In this document: positions 33,013 to 41,813 of the stretch, in pieces
How positions within the stretch are numbered: the first letter of the stretch is position 1
Layout of the letters: every line of letters begins with the position of its first letter
DNA from: Alphaproteobacteria bacterium
GTDB taxonomy: Bacteria; Pseudomonadota; Alphaproteobacteria; Reyranellales; Reyranellaceae
Length of the DNA stretch: 64,000 nt
Direction: 5' to 3'
Assembly: GCA_016869975.1 (NCBI GenBank)
Contig: VGCZ01000016.1
Coordinates: forward strand, 43,093-107,092
Notes under the pieces: generated by a model
Databases searched by the model: none
Told to the model about the DNA's origin: nothing
The model's input: the letters and a program-made list of their open reading frames with translations, nothing else
Position numbers and translations under genes: made by a program

Positions 33013-33713
33013 TGCTGCATGTCGAAGGCCTCCACAGCTACTACGGCCGAGCCCATATCCTCGCCGACGTGACCTTGGAGGCGCGCGAAGGCGAGGTGCT
33101 GGCGCTGCTCGGCCGCAACGGCGCCGGCAAGTCGACGACCCTGAAATCGGTGATCGGCCTGGTGCGGCCCAGCGCCGGCGCGATCACCTTCGCCGGCGCG
33201 CGCATCGAGGGGCTGTCGCCCTTCCGCATCGCGCGGCTGGGGCTGGGCTTCGTGCCGGAGGACCGCCGCATCTTCACCGACCTCTCGGTGATGGAGAACC
33301 TCGAGGTCGGCCGCCAGGCGCCGCGCGGGGGTGCGCCGACCTGGACGCCCGATCGCCTGTTCGAGCTGTTCCCCAATCTCGGGCGCATGCGCGACCGGCC
33401 GGGCGGGCGCATGTCCGGCGGCGAGCAGCAGATGCTGACCATCGCGCGCACCCTGATGGGCAACCCGCGCTGCGTGCTGCTCGACGAACCGTCGGAGGGC
33501 TTGGCGCCGCTGATCGTCGAGCAGATGGCGAAAACCATCCGCACCTTGAAGGCCGAGGGCTTGAGCGTCGTGCTGTCGGAGCAGAACCTGCATTTCTCGG
33601 CGATGGTCGCCGACCGCGCCGTGATCATCGAGAAGGGCCGCGTGCGCTTCACCGGCACCATGGACGAGCTGCGCGCCGACGAGCAGGCTCGCACCCAGTA
33701 CTTGAGCGTGTGA
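33009..33713 (+). CDS. ABC transporter ATP-binding protein (LivF type)
   Basis: 234 aa. Walker A GRNGAGKSTTLKSVIG, Q-loop GFVPEDRRIFTDLS, signature MSGGEQQMLTIARTLM, Walker B CVLLDEPSEGLAP and H-loop position SEQNLHF, where the usual His is replaced by a Q-N pair as in most LivF proteins. It pairs with LivG to power the fused permease. Last gene of the transporter operon; a perfect 31-bp inverted repeat lies 17 bases downstream. Confidence 0.93.
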   Translation: MMLHVEGLHSYYGRAHILADVTLEAREGEVLALLGRNGAGKSTTLKSVIGLVRPSAGAITFAGARIEGLSPFRIARLGLGFVPEDRRIFTDLSVMENLEVGRQAPRGGAPTWTPDRLFELFPNLGRMRDRPGGRMSGGEQQMLTIARTLMGNPRCVLLDEPSEGLAPLIVEQMAKTIRTLKAEGLSVVLSEQNLHFSAMVADRAVIIEKGRVRFTGTMDELRADEQARTQYLSV

Positions 33714-33729
33714 GAATGATTCACCTTTT

Positions 33730-33796
33730 CTGTCATCCCGAGCGCAGCGAGGGATCCAGGGTGGGCCTGGATCCCTCGCTGCGCTCGGGATGACAG
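33730..33796. repeat. Perfect 31-bp inverted repeat, five-base loop
   Basis: The left arm (33730-33760) starts CTGTCATCCCGAGCGCAGCG and is exactly complementary to 33766-33796; the loop is GTGGG. It belongs to the family at 1828, 3661 and 57121. Between livF and hyuA it would fold into a very stable RNA hairpin, without a T-run. Confidence 0.9.
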
Positions 33797-33808
33797 CATG
33801 AGTTCGAG

Positions 33809-35860
33809 ATGAGCACCCAACCCACCACTATCGTCGGCATCGATGTTGGCGGTACGTTCACCGACTTGCTGGCGCTCGATACGGCGAGCGGCGCGGTGTC
33901 GCTGGCCAAGGTGCCGACGACATCCGACAATCAGGCCGTGGGCTTCGTCGCCGCCATGAACGCGGCCGGCCTCGACGCGCGCGCGCTGCAGGCCATCGTG
34001 CACGGCACGACGACCACGACCAACGCGCTGCTCGAGCGCAAGGTGGCGCGTGTCGGCCTGATCACCACGCGCGGCTTCCGCGACGTGCTCGAGCTGGGCC
34101 GGCGTACCCGGCCGAAGTCCTACGGCCTGACCGGTTCGTTCGAGCCGCTGATCCCGCGCGAGCTGCGCATCGAGGTGCCTGAGCGCATGGACGCCGAGGG
34201 CGGCATCGTCACCGCGCTCGACGAGGCCGCCGTGCGCGCGGCGGCGAAGCGTCTGCTCGACGCCGGCTGCGAGGCGGTGGTGATCCACTTCCTGCACAGC
34301 TACATCAATCCGGCCCACGAGCGGCGCGCCGAGGCGATCGTGCGCGCGGCGTGGCCCAACGAGTACGTGACCGCGGGCCATCGCGTCGTGTCGGAGTATC
34401 GCGAGTTCGAGCGCGGCACGACGGCGGCGGTCAACGCCGCGATCCAGCCGGTGCTCGACCGCTATCTCGGCCGCCTCGAATCGGAGCTGAAATCGCTGGG
34501 CTTCGGGCGCGACCTGCTGGTGATGCAGGGCAATGGCGGCACGGTATCGGCGCGCGCCGCGGCCGAGGCGGCGGCGCACACCGTGATGTCCGGTCCCGCG
34601 TCGGGCGTGATGGCGGCCGCCTATACCGGTCGTGCCTGCGGGCAGCCCGACCTGATCACCTACGACATGGGCGGCACCTCGACCGATGTCGGCCTGATCC
34701 GCGAGGGCGTGCCGCAGGTCTCCAGCGAGCTCGATCTCGAGTACGGCATGCCGATCCACGTGCCGATGGTCGATGTGCATACCATCGGCGCCGGCGGTGG
34801 ATCGATCGCCTCGGTCGATCCGTCGGGCATGCTGCGCGTCGGCCCGCACAGCGCTGGTGCCGCGCCGGGCCCGATCTGCTACGGCCGGGGCGGCGAGCGG
34901 CCCACCATCACCGACGCCAACCTCGTGCTCGGACGGCTCAATCCCGATCGTCTGCTTGCCGTCGACAGCCCTGTTTCGCTCGACCACGTGCGCGCGCGCA
35001 TCGCCGAGGAGATCGGCGCGAAGCTGGGCCTGGCCTGGGATCAGGCGGCGGCGGCGATCCTGCGCATCGCCAACGACCGCATGGCCGGCGCGATAAGGCT
35101 GGTGTCGATGGCGCGCGGCCACGATCCGCGCGACTTCGCGCTCTTCGCCTTCGGCGGCGCCGGCCCGTTGCATGCCACGGCATTGGCGCGCGAGCTGGCG
35201 CTGCCCAAGGTGCTGGTGCCGGCGCGACCAGGCATCACCAACGCGCTGGGCTGCGTCGTCGCCGATTTACGGCGCGACTTCGTGCGCACCATCAACAAGC
35301 CGCTGCCGATACTCGACGCCGCCGAGGTGCGCGCCGCCCTCGAGGCGCAGATCGCCGAGGGCGAGGCGATGCTGGCCAAGGACGGCGTCGCCGTCGACCG
35401 CGTCGAGCGCCTGCACTACGCCGACATGCTGTTCCAGGGCCAAAGCCACATGCTGCAAGTGGCGCTGCCGCGTATCGATGTCAGTGTCGCGGAGCTGCGC
35501 ACGATCTTCGAGGCCGCCTACTGGCGCCGCTTCGGTGTCGAGCTGCCGGAGATCCGCGCCGTGCTGGTCAACCTGCACACCGCCGTGATCGGCAAGCGTC
35601 CCGGCATCGACCTCGCCGCCCTGATGCGCGGCGAGAAGGCGAAGGACATCGCCGCCGCCCGCGTCGCCACACGCGATGTGTGGTTCGAGCGTGGCGGCTG
35701 GATCGCGACGCCGATCTACGCCCGCGACCGCCTGCCGCTGGACCTCAAGCTGGACGGTCCGGCGATCATCGAGCAACTCGACACCACCATCGTGGTCGAA
35801 CCCGGCGATCGGGTAGGCTGCGATGCGATCGGCAACCTCGTCGTGGAGGTCGCGCCATGA
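33809..35860 (+). CDS. Hydantoinase/oxoprolinase subunit A (HyuA family)
   Basis: 683 aa. ATP-dependent ring-opening enzyme family (N-methylhydantoinase, 5-oxoprolinase, and related acetone or caprolactam carboxylase/hydrolase subunits). The ASKHA ATPase fold is evident: VGIDVGGTFTDLLALD (phosphate 1), HGTTTTTNALLERKVARVGL, TYDMGGTSTDVGLI (phosphate 2) and GGGSIASVDPSGMLRVGPHS. The C-terminal domain has ALFAFGGAGPLHATALAREL. Start ATG 33809. hyuB overlaps by ATGA, making the usual A–B pair. The substrate is a cyclic amide or related compound that cannot be named from sequence; the transporter upstream may supply it. Confidence 0.92.
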   Translation: MSTQPTTIVGIDVGGTFTDLLALDTASGAVSLAKVPTTSDNQAVGFVAAMNAAGLDARALQAIVHGTTTTTNALLERKVARVGLITTRGFRDVLELGRRTRPKSYGLTGSFEPLIPRELRIEVPERMDAEGGIVTALDEAAVRAAAKRLLDAGCEAVVIHFLHSYINPAHERRAEAIVRAAWPNEYVTAGHRVVSEYREFERGTTAAVNAAIQPVLDRYLGRLESELKSLGFGRDLLVMQGNGGTVSARAAAEAAAHTVMSGPASGVMAAAYTGRACGQPDLITYDMGGTSTDVGLIREGVPQVSSELDLEYGMPIHVPMVDVHTIGAGGGSIASVDPSGMLRVGPHSAGAAPGPICYGRGGERPTITDANLVLGRLNPDRLLAVDSPVSLDHVRARIAEEIGAKLGLAWDQAAAAILRIANDRMAGAIRLVSMARGHDPRDFALFAFGGAGPLHATALARELALPKVLVPARPGITNALGCVVADLRRDFVRTINKPLPILDAAEVRAALEAQIAEGEAMLAKDGVAVDRVERLHYADMLFQGQSHMLQVALPRIDVSVAELRTIFEAAYWRRFGVELPEIRAVLVNLHTAVIGKRPGIDLAALMRGEKAKDIAAARVATRDVWFERGGWIATPIYARDRLPLDLKLDGPAIIEQLDTTIVVEPGDRVGCDAIGNLVVEVAP

Positions 35861-37563
35861 GCGCCATCGATCCCGTCACACTGGCCGTGATCCAGAACGG
35901 CCTCGACCAGGTGTGCAACGAGATGGACCTCGCCTTCGTGCGCAGCGCCTTCTCGCCGGTGATCTCGGAGGGCATGGACCGTTCCGACGGTATCTACGAC
36001 GCCATAGACGGCGCGCTGATCGCGCAGGGCGAGCTCGGCCTGCCGGTCTTCGTCGGCACCATGCAGTTCTCCGCCCGGGCGGTGATCGATCGGGTGAAGA
36101 CGCACTACGACGGCCATGTCGATCCGGGCGACGTCTTCATCGTCAACGACCCCTATCTCGGCGGCACGCATCTGATGGACGTGCGCTTCGTGAAGCCGTT
36201 CTTCTATCGCGGCCGGCTCTTCGCCTGGCTGGCCAATACCGGGCACTGGCCGGATATCGGCGGCATGGTGCCGGGCGGCTTCTCGGCCAGCGCCACCGAG
36301 GTCGAGCAGGAGGGCCTGCGCCTGCCGCCGATCAAGTTCTTCAAGAAGGGCGTTATGGATCGCGAGATCCTGGCGATCCTGATGAGCAACATGCGCATCG
36401 CCGACCAGCGCATCGGCGACATCAAGGCCCAGGCCGCCGCGCTCGATACCGGCGAGAAGCGGCTGACCGCGCTGATCGACCGCTACGGCGAGGACACGGT
36501 GAAGACCGCCATCGCCGAGCTGCGCGAACGCTCGGCGCGTCAGATGCGAGCGAAGATCGCGACGATTCCCGACGGTGTCTATGAAGGCGCCTCGGTGGTC
36601 GATTCCGACGGCGTGGTCGATCAGCCGCTGCATATCAAGATGAAGATCACCAAGGCGGGCGAGCGCCTGACCTTCGACATGACCGGCTCGAGCCCGCCCT
36701 GCCGCGGGCCGATGAACAGCGTGATCGCCACCACCAAGTCGGCGATCTACCTCGCCATCAAGCACGTCTTTCCCGACGTGCCGATCAACGCCGGTACCTT
36801 CGAGCCGCTCGATATCGTCGAGCCCGAGGGCACGTTCCTCTACGCCAGGTATCCGCGGCCGGTGTCGGGCTGCGCCGCAGAGGTCAGCCAGCGCATCGCC
36901 GAATCGGTGTTCGCGGCGCTCACCAAAGCGATTCCCGATCGCCTGTTCGCCGCGCCCGCCGGCACCTCAGGCAATCTCGGTGTCGGCGGCTTCGATCCGG
37001 CGCGCGGCCGGCACTACATCATGTATCTCTTCACCGGCGGCGGCTATGGCGGCTCCTACGAAGGCGATGGGCTGTCGAACGGCTGCTCGACCATCGGCAT
37101 CTCCAAGATGCCGCCGGTCGAGGTGCTGGAGCAGTACTACCCCGTTCTGTTCGAGGAGTTCGCGTTGGCCGAGGGCTCGGGCGGCGCCGGCGAGCATCGC
37201 GGCGGCTTCGGCATCCGCTATGCCATCCGCATCCGGCGCGGCGAGGCGCGCGTGTCGATGGTGATGGATCACGGTCGCGTCGGCCCACAAGGCGCGCTGG
37301 GCGGCAGAGACGGCGGCGTCAACACGGTGATGGTCGAGCAGGGTGGCAAGATCTACCGCCCGCCGCATTTGTCGAAGGACCAGGACATCGAGGTCGGCCC
37401 CGGCGATGTCGTGCGTGTCACGACGCCCGGCGGCGGCGGCTACGGCGATCCGGCCAAGCGCTCGCCGGCGCTGGTTGAGCGCGATCTGCGGCGCGGCTAC
37501 TACACGCCAGAGCAGGTGCGTGCGCTGTTCGGTGCGCACACCCTTCCCAAGGCTGCGGAGTAG
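35857..37563 (+). CDS. Hydantoinase/oxoprolinase subunit B (HyuB family)
   Basis: 568 aa. Partner of HyuA carrying the hydrolytic metal site. Family landmarks: SEGMDRSDGIYDAIDGALIA, GDVFIVNDPYLGGTHLMDVR, NTGHWPDIGGMVPGGFSASA and AEGSGGAGEHRGGFGIRYAI, ending DVVRVTTPGGGGYGDPAKRS. D-P-Y…H and the N-T-G-H-W-x-D motif supply likely metal ligands. Start ATG 35857 in overlap with hyuA; the much longer frame from 34351 reads hyuA in a wrong phase. Confidence 0.92.
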   Translation: MSAIDPVTLAVIQNGLDQVCNEMDLAFVRSAFSPVISEGMDRSDGIYDAIDGALIAQGELGLPVFVGTMQFSARAVIDRVKTHYDGHVDPGDVFIVNDPYLGGTHLMDVRFVKPFFYRGRLFAWLANTGHWPDIGGMVPGGFSASATEVEQEGLRLPPIKFFKKGVMDREILAILMSNMRIADQRIGDIKAQAAALDTGEKRLTALIDRYGEDTVKTAIAELRERSARQMRAKIATIPDGVYEGASVVDSDGVVDQPLHIKMKITKAGERLTFDMTGSSPPCRGPMNSVIATTKSAIYLAIKHVFPDVPINAGTFEPLDIVEPEGTFLYARYPRPVSGCAAEVSQRIAESVFAALTKAIPDRLFAAPAGTSGNLGVGGFDPARGRHYIMYLFTGGGYGGSYEGDGLSNGCSTIGISKMPPVEVLEQYYPVLFEEFALAEGSGGAGEHRGGFGIRYAIRIRRGEARVSMVMDHGRVGPQGALGGRDGGVNTVMVEQGGKIYRPPHLSKDQDIEVGPGDVVRVTTPGGGGYGDPAKRSPALVERDLRRGYYTPEQVRALFGAHTLPKAAE

Positions 37564-37592
37564 CTCCCCTCTCCCATGAGGGGAGAGGGGAG
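37564..37592. repeat. Perfect 12-bp palindrome between convergent hyuB and ribH
   Basis: CTCCCCTCTCCC (37564-37575), loop ATGAG, GGGAGAGGGGAG (37581-37592), directly abutting the hyuB stop codon. Member of the CCCTCTCCC family; it could terminate both convergent transcripts. Confidence 0.7.
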
Positions 37593-37603
37593 TATGAGGA
37601 AGA

Positions 37604-38086
37604 CTAGGCCGCCCGCTTCAGCCGGCCGAGATTCTCGATCGTCGCCACGCAGGCGGCGGCGGCTTCGGCGCCCTTGACCACGAAATGGTGGCTGAAGAAG
37701 GCGCGATGCTCGTCGTGCTCGTGGAAGCGCTGCGGCGTGGGCACGGCGGAGATCATCGGCACCTCGGTCTCGATCTGCACGCGCATCAGCCCGTCGATCA
37801 CCGCGTCGGCGACGAACTCGTGGCGGTAGATGCCGCCATCGACGACGAAGCCCGAGGCGACCACGGCGGCGTAACGGCCGCTCAGCGCCAGCATCTTGGC
37901 GTAGAGCGGAATTTCGAAGGCGCCAGGCACCTCGTGGAGATCGATGCGGTCGGCGTCGTAGCCGCGCGCAGCCATCTCGGCGAGGAAGGAATCGCGACAG
38001 CGATCGACGATGTCGCGGTGCCAGCACGATTGCACGAAGGCGACGCGCGGGCTGGCTTCGATAGGACTGGGATTGCTCTGATTCAC
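37604..38086 (-). CDS. ribH: 6,7-dimethyl-8-ribityllumazine synthase (stand-alone, RibH2-like)
   Basis: 160 aa. Joins the pyrimidinedione and dihydroxybutanone phosphate to lumazine, the riboflavin precursor. Landmarks: VAFVQSCWHRDIVDRCRDSF, VPGAFEIPLYAKMLA, FVVDGGIYRHEFVADAVIDG with the catalytic-region His, and SAVPTPQRFHEHDEH. The C-terminal FHEHDEHRAFFSHHFVVKGA fits the second, decameric type seen in rhizobia and Brucella. GTG 38086 with AAGGAGA before it. An FMN riboswitch begins about 100 bases upstream. No other rib genes are nearby, so it is a separately controlled copy. Confidence 0.92.
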   Translation of the reverse strand: MNQSNPSPIEASPRVAFVQSCWHRDIVDRCRDSFLAEMAARGYDADRIDLHEVPGAFEIPLYAKMLALSGRYAAVVASGFVVDGGIYRHEFVADAVIDGLMRVQIETEVPMISAVPTPQRFHEHDEHRAFFSHHFVVKGAEAAAACVATIENLGRLKRAA

Positions 38087-38182
38087 GACGGTCTCCTTGA
38101 GACGGTTGAATCAGGGCGCACGAACGGACGGAAACGCGCGACTCGCCTGCGCGAATCGACGCGTCTACGCCACATCGCTCTC

Positions 38183-38328
38183 TTTCATCCGGACTGTGAC
38201 CGTCGGCTCCGGAATCGCACCGGATCTGCTGACCCTGCCCATACGCTACGCGGGCAGGCGCTCGCGGGCTTGCGCTAACTCACTCAGCGCTTACCGCCGG
38301 TGGGGACTTCCACCCCGCCCTGAGAACG
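38183..38328 (-). promoter_or_regulatory. FMN riboswitch (RFN element) upstream of ribH
   Basis: On the minus strand the conserved RFN blocks appear in order: TTCTCAGGGCGGGGTGGAA, GTCCCCACCGGCGGTAAG, AGCCCGCGAGCGC, GGTCAGCAGATCCGGTG, ATTCCGGAGCCGACGGT and ACAGTCCGGATGAAAGAGA. These form the six-arm FMN aptamer with the closing stem. It ends about 97 bases before the ribH start, leaving room for an expression platform, probably blocking translation or transcription when FMN is plentiful. No clear intrinsic terminator was seen in that gap. Confidence 0.95.
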
Positions 38329-38495
38329 CACACCGCGCGACCAACGCTGCGCGGCGCGCGGACACTACGACGGGCGGCCGTCCGCGCACCGCGCAATCTC
38401 GTCATGGCCGATTTGCGCGCGGCATCAGCGTCTATCGCGGGGCGAAAGTCGCGCGCGCCCGTGATACCGTCCGCCGCGCCGCATCTGGAGCCGTC

Positions 38496-39536
38496 ATGCC
38501 TGCCAAGCCTCTCGTCCAGTACTTCGCCCTCGGAGGCACAATCGCGACAATGCCCGCCGAGTCGGGCGCGATGAAGCAGGGTTTGGGTGCCGACGATCTG
38601 ATCCGCATGGTGCCGGCGCTCGCCGACGTCGCGGACGTGCGCGGCGAGACGGTGGCGCGCATCGGCAGCAGCAACCTCACCGTCGATGTGATGCTCCAGC
38701 TGGCGCAACGAGTCGAAGCGCTCGCCGACGCTGTCGGCGTGGTGATCTCGCAGGGCACCGACACCTTGGAGGAAACCAGCTTCATCCTCGACTGCGTGCT
38801 CGCGCCGAGCCTGCCGGTGGTCTTCACCGCCGCGATGCGCAACCCGCGCCTGACCTCGGCCGACGGTGCGGGCAATCTGCTGGCCTCGGTGCGCGTCGCG
38901 GCGTCGCCTTGGATGCGCGCGCATGTCGGTGCGATCGGCACGGTCGTGACATTCCTCGACCATGTCTATGCGCCATTCGACGTGGTCAAGAGCGAGACCA
39001 GCCGCATCGACACGTTCCGCAGCCCGGCGACGGGCCCGCTGGCGACGCTGATCGAGGATCGGGTCATCCCGCTGTCGCTGCCGGTGCGCGATTGGAAGCG
39101 CGCCGTCGATGCGGCGTTGGGGGCGAAGCCCGCGGCGCGGCTGCTCGCGGCCGGCCGCAAGCCGGTGGCGCTCCTGTGGGCGGCGATGGACGAGACCGGC
39201 GGGTTTCTCGACGCACTGCTCGCCGACCCGGCGCATCTGGGCTATGCCGGAATCGTCTTCGCCGGCACTGGCGGCGGTCACGTGCCCGAGACTCTGGTCG
39301 AGCGTGTGGAGAGATTGAACCGCTCGCTCCCCGTGCTCATCGCGCCGCGCACCGGCGCCGGGCCGCTTCTGGCGTCGACCTATGAAGGCCCCGGATCGGA
39401 GATCGGCCTGCGTCAGGCCGGCCTGATTTTCTCCGGTCGACTGCATCCGTTGAAGACGCGCCTGCTGCTCGAGCTGCTGCTGCGCGGCGGCGTCGATCGC
39501 GCCGGCATCGCGCGCGTATTCGCCGCCTGCGGCTGA
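38496..39536 (+). CDS. L-asparaginase family protein
   Basis: 346 aa. Hydrolyses L-asparagine (and often glutamine) to the acid and ammonia. The first catalytic Thr is in FALGGTIATMPAESGAM, and the second motif is VVISQGTDTLEETSF, with the T-D pair and following conserved Lys region further on (AAMRNPRLTSADGAGNLLAS). No signal peptide at ATG 38496, so cytosolic; the frame upstream to 38097 would read through the riboswitch and is rejected. The SDR gene follows after a few bases. Confidence 0.88.
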   Translation: MPAKPLVQYFALGGTIATMPAESGAMKQGLGADDLIRMVPALADVADVRGETVARIGSSNLTVDVMLQLAQRVEALADAVGVVISQGTDTLEETSFILDCVLAPSLPVVFTAAMRNPRLTSADGAGNLLASVRVAASPWMRAHVGAIGTVVTFLDHVYAPFDVVKSETSRIDTFRSPATGPLATLIEDRVIPLSLPVRDWKRAVDAALGAKPAARLLAAGRKPVALLWAAMDETGGFLDALLADPAHLGYAGIVFAGTGGGHVPETLVERVERLNRSLPVLIAPRTGAGPLLASTYEGPGSEIGLRQAGLIFSGRLHPLKTRLLLELLLRGGVDRAGIARVFAACG

Positions 39537-39544
39537 GGCCGGTG

Positions 39545-40636
39545 ATGGCCGACAACACGATCCTGATCGCCGGCGCCTCCGGCATCGTCGGGCGCGCTGC
39601 CGTGGCGCGGTTCAACACGCTGCCGGGCTGGCGCGTCATCGCGCTGTCGCGCCGCGCGCCCGACCTCGAGGGACCGCACGAACATCTCGCGCTCGATCTG
39701 TCCGACGCGGCCGCGTGCGAGGCCGCCTCGACGACATTCGCCAACGTGACGCATGTCGTCTTCGCCGCGCTGTACGAGCTGCCCGGACTCGTCGCGGGCT
39801 GGCGCGAGGCGGCGCAGATGGAGATGAACCTCGCGTTCCTGTCCAATCTGATGACGCCGCTGCTGCGCGTGGCGAAGAACCTGCGGCATGTGACGCTGCT
39901 GCAGGGCACCAAGGCCTATGGCGCGCACATCGCGCCGATGAAGGTGCCGGCGCGCGAGCGTTGGCCCCGGCACCAGCACGCCAATTTCTACTGGCTGCAG
40001 GAAGACTGGCTGCGCGCGGCGCGGAAGGGTCGCGACTGGCGCTTCAGCATTCTGCGGCCGCAGATCATCTTCGGCCACGGGCTGGGCAGCCCGATGAACA
40101 TGCTGGCGGCGATCGGCGCCTATGGTTCACTGCAGAAGGCGCGCGGCGAACCGCTGCACTGGCCGGGCGGTGCGCCCTATGTCGCTTCGGGCACTTGCGC
40201 CAACCTGTTGGCACGCGCCATCGAGTGGGCTGGCACCAGCCCGGCGGCGGCCGACGAGACCTTCAACATCACCAACGGCGACGTCTATGTCTGGCGCAAC
40301 CTCTGGCCGGCGATCGCGAAGTCGCTCGGTATGGAGGAGGGCGGGCCGCGACCGATGAGGCTGTCGGACGAGATGCCGAAACGCGAGGCCGAATGGGCGG
40401 CGCTGGTGCGGCGCCACGGCCTGCGGTCCTGGACACTCCAGCAGTTCGTCGGCGACTCCTTCGTCTATGCCGACTGGCAATTCGCCCACGGCCGCGAGCG
40501 GCCGGGTCCGCCGGTAATCGTGAGTTCGGTAAAGTCGATGCAGGCCGGCTTCCACCATGTCGTCGATACCGAGGATATGCTGGCTGATTGGTTCGACGAA
40601 TTCCGCCGGCTGAAACTCCTGCCGCCTCTGTCGTGA
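39545..40636 (+). CDS. SDR family reductase of the PRISE (progesterone 5-beta-reductase / iridoid synthase-like) type
   Basis: 363 aa. NAD(P)H-dependent short-chain dehydrogenase with the atypical PRISE motifs: N-terminal ILIAGASGIVGRAAVARF, VVFAALYELPG, LLQGTKAYGAHIAP, with Lys/Tyr and FYWLQEDWL replacing the usual Y-x-x-x-K. PRISE enzymes reduce activated C=C bonds of enones. Start ATG 39545; an overlapping GTG at 39542 adds one residue. It lies between the asparaginase and acyl-CoA dehydrogenase genes on the same strand. Confidence 0.85.
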   Translation: MADNTILIAGASGIVGRAAVARFNTLPGWRVIALSRRAPDLEGPHEHLALDLSDAAACEAASTTFANVTHVVFAALYELPGLVAGWREAAQMEMNLAFLSNLMTPLLRVAKNLRHVTLLQGTKAYGAHIAPMKVPARERWPRHQHANFYWLQEDWLRAARKGRDWRFSILRPQIIFGHGLGSPMNMLAAIGAYGSLQKARGEPLHWPGGAPYVASGTCANLLARAIEWAGTSPAAADETFNITNGDVYVWRNLWPAIAKSLGMEEGGPRPMRLSDEMPKREAEWAALVRRHGLRSWTLQQFVGDSFVYADWQFAHGRERPGPPVIVSSVKSMQAGFHHVVDTEDMLADWFDEFRRLKLLPPLS

Positions 40637-40648
40637 TAAGACCGCGCC

Positions 40649-41794
40649 ATGATCCCGCGCACGCTCTTCCCCGCCGACTATGAGATCTTTCGCGACTCGG
40701 TGCGCCGCTTCGTCGCCGAGGAGATCACACCGCATTACGTGACGTGGGAGCAGCAGGCGCGCGTGCCGCGCGAGGTCTGGCTCAAGGGCGGCGCGGCCGG
40801 GTTGCTGTGCTGCGAGGTGCCGGAAGAATATGGCGGGCCGGGCGGCGACTTCCTGCACAGCGTCGTGGTGATGGAGGAGCTGGCCGATGCCGGCGCCACC
40901 GGCGTGTTCTTCGGCCTCCATTCCGACATCGTGGCACCCTACATTCTCAAATACGGCTCGCCGCAGCAGAAGAAGCAGTGGCTCACCCGCATGGCCTCGG
41001 GCGAGGCGATCGGCGCCATCGCCATGACCGAGCCCTCGGCCGGTTCCGACCTGCAGGCGATCCGCACGACGGCGCGGCGCGACGGCGACGACTACGTCAT
41101 CAACGGCCAGAAGGTCTTCATCTCCAACGGCCAGCAAGCTGATTTGGTGATCGTCGCCTGCAAGACCGACGCGACCAAGGGCGCCAGGGGCATGAGCCTG
41201 ATCGTCGTCGAGGGCGACCGGCCGGGCTTCCGCCGCGGCCGCCAGCTCAAGAAGCTCGGGATCCATTCGCAGGATACCTCCGAGCTGTTCTTCGAGGACG
41301 TGCGCGTGCCGGCCGCCAACATTCTCGGCAACGAGGGCCAGGGCTTCACGCTCCTGATGAACGAGCTGTCGCAGGAGCGGCTGACTCAGGCGGTGCGCGC
41401 CATCACGGCGTCCGAGGCGGCGCTGCGCTGGACCATCGACTACGTCCAGCAGCGCCACGCCTTCGGCAAGCCGATCGCCGCCTTCCAGAACACGCAGTTC
41501 AAGCTCGCCGGGCTGAAAGCGGAGATCATGGCCCAGCGCGTGCTTGTCGACCGCTGCATCGAGCTGCACCTGAAGCGTGCGTTCGATTCGGTCGACGCGG
41601 CGATGGCCAAGATGACAACGACCGAGCTGCAGGCGCGCGTCGTCGACGAATGCCTGCAATTGCACGGCGGCTACGGCTACATGACCGAATTCCCGATCGC
41701 CCGAGCCTTCGTCGATGCGCGCTACGCCCGCATCGCCGGCGGCTCGATCGAGGTGATGAAGACCATCATCGCGCGCAGCCTGTTCGGGCGCTAA
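40649..41794 (+). CDS. Acyl-CoA dehydrogenase
   Basis: 381 aa flavoprotein that forms the alpha,beta double bond of an acyl-CoA and passes electrons to ETF. The signature AIAMTEPSAGSDLQAIRTTA and the FAD/dimer motifs ERLTQAVRAITASEAALRWT, QRHAFGKPIAAFQNTQFKLA and ELHGGYGYMTE-like QLHGGYGYMTEFPIARAFVD are present. At the end, YARIAGGSIEVMKTIIARS has Gly where medium-chain enzymes have the catalytic Glu, as in isovaleryl/long-chain types that use a Glu from another helix. Twelve bases after the PRISE gene, so probably co-transcribed. Confidence 0.92.
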   Translation: MIPRTLFPADYEIFRDSVRRFVAEEITPHYVTWEQQARVPREVWLKGGAAGLLCCEVPEEYGGPGGDFLHSVVVMEELADAGATGVFFGLHSDIVAPYILKYGSPQQKKQWLTRMASGEAIGAIAMTEPSAGSDLQAIRTTARRDGDDYVINGQKVFISNGQQADLVIVACKTDATKGARGMSLIVVEGDRPGFRRGRQLKKLGIHSQDTSELFFEDVRVPAANILGNEGQGFTLLMNELSQERLTQAVRAITASEAALRWTIDYVQQRHAFGKPIAAFQNTQFKLAGLKAEIMAQRVLVDRCIELHLKRAFDSVDAAMAKMTTTELQARVVDECLQLHGGYGYMTEFPIARAFVDARYARIAGGSIEVMKTIIARSLFGR

Positions 41795-41813
41795 CGCCGT
41801 TCGGGCCGCGCCG

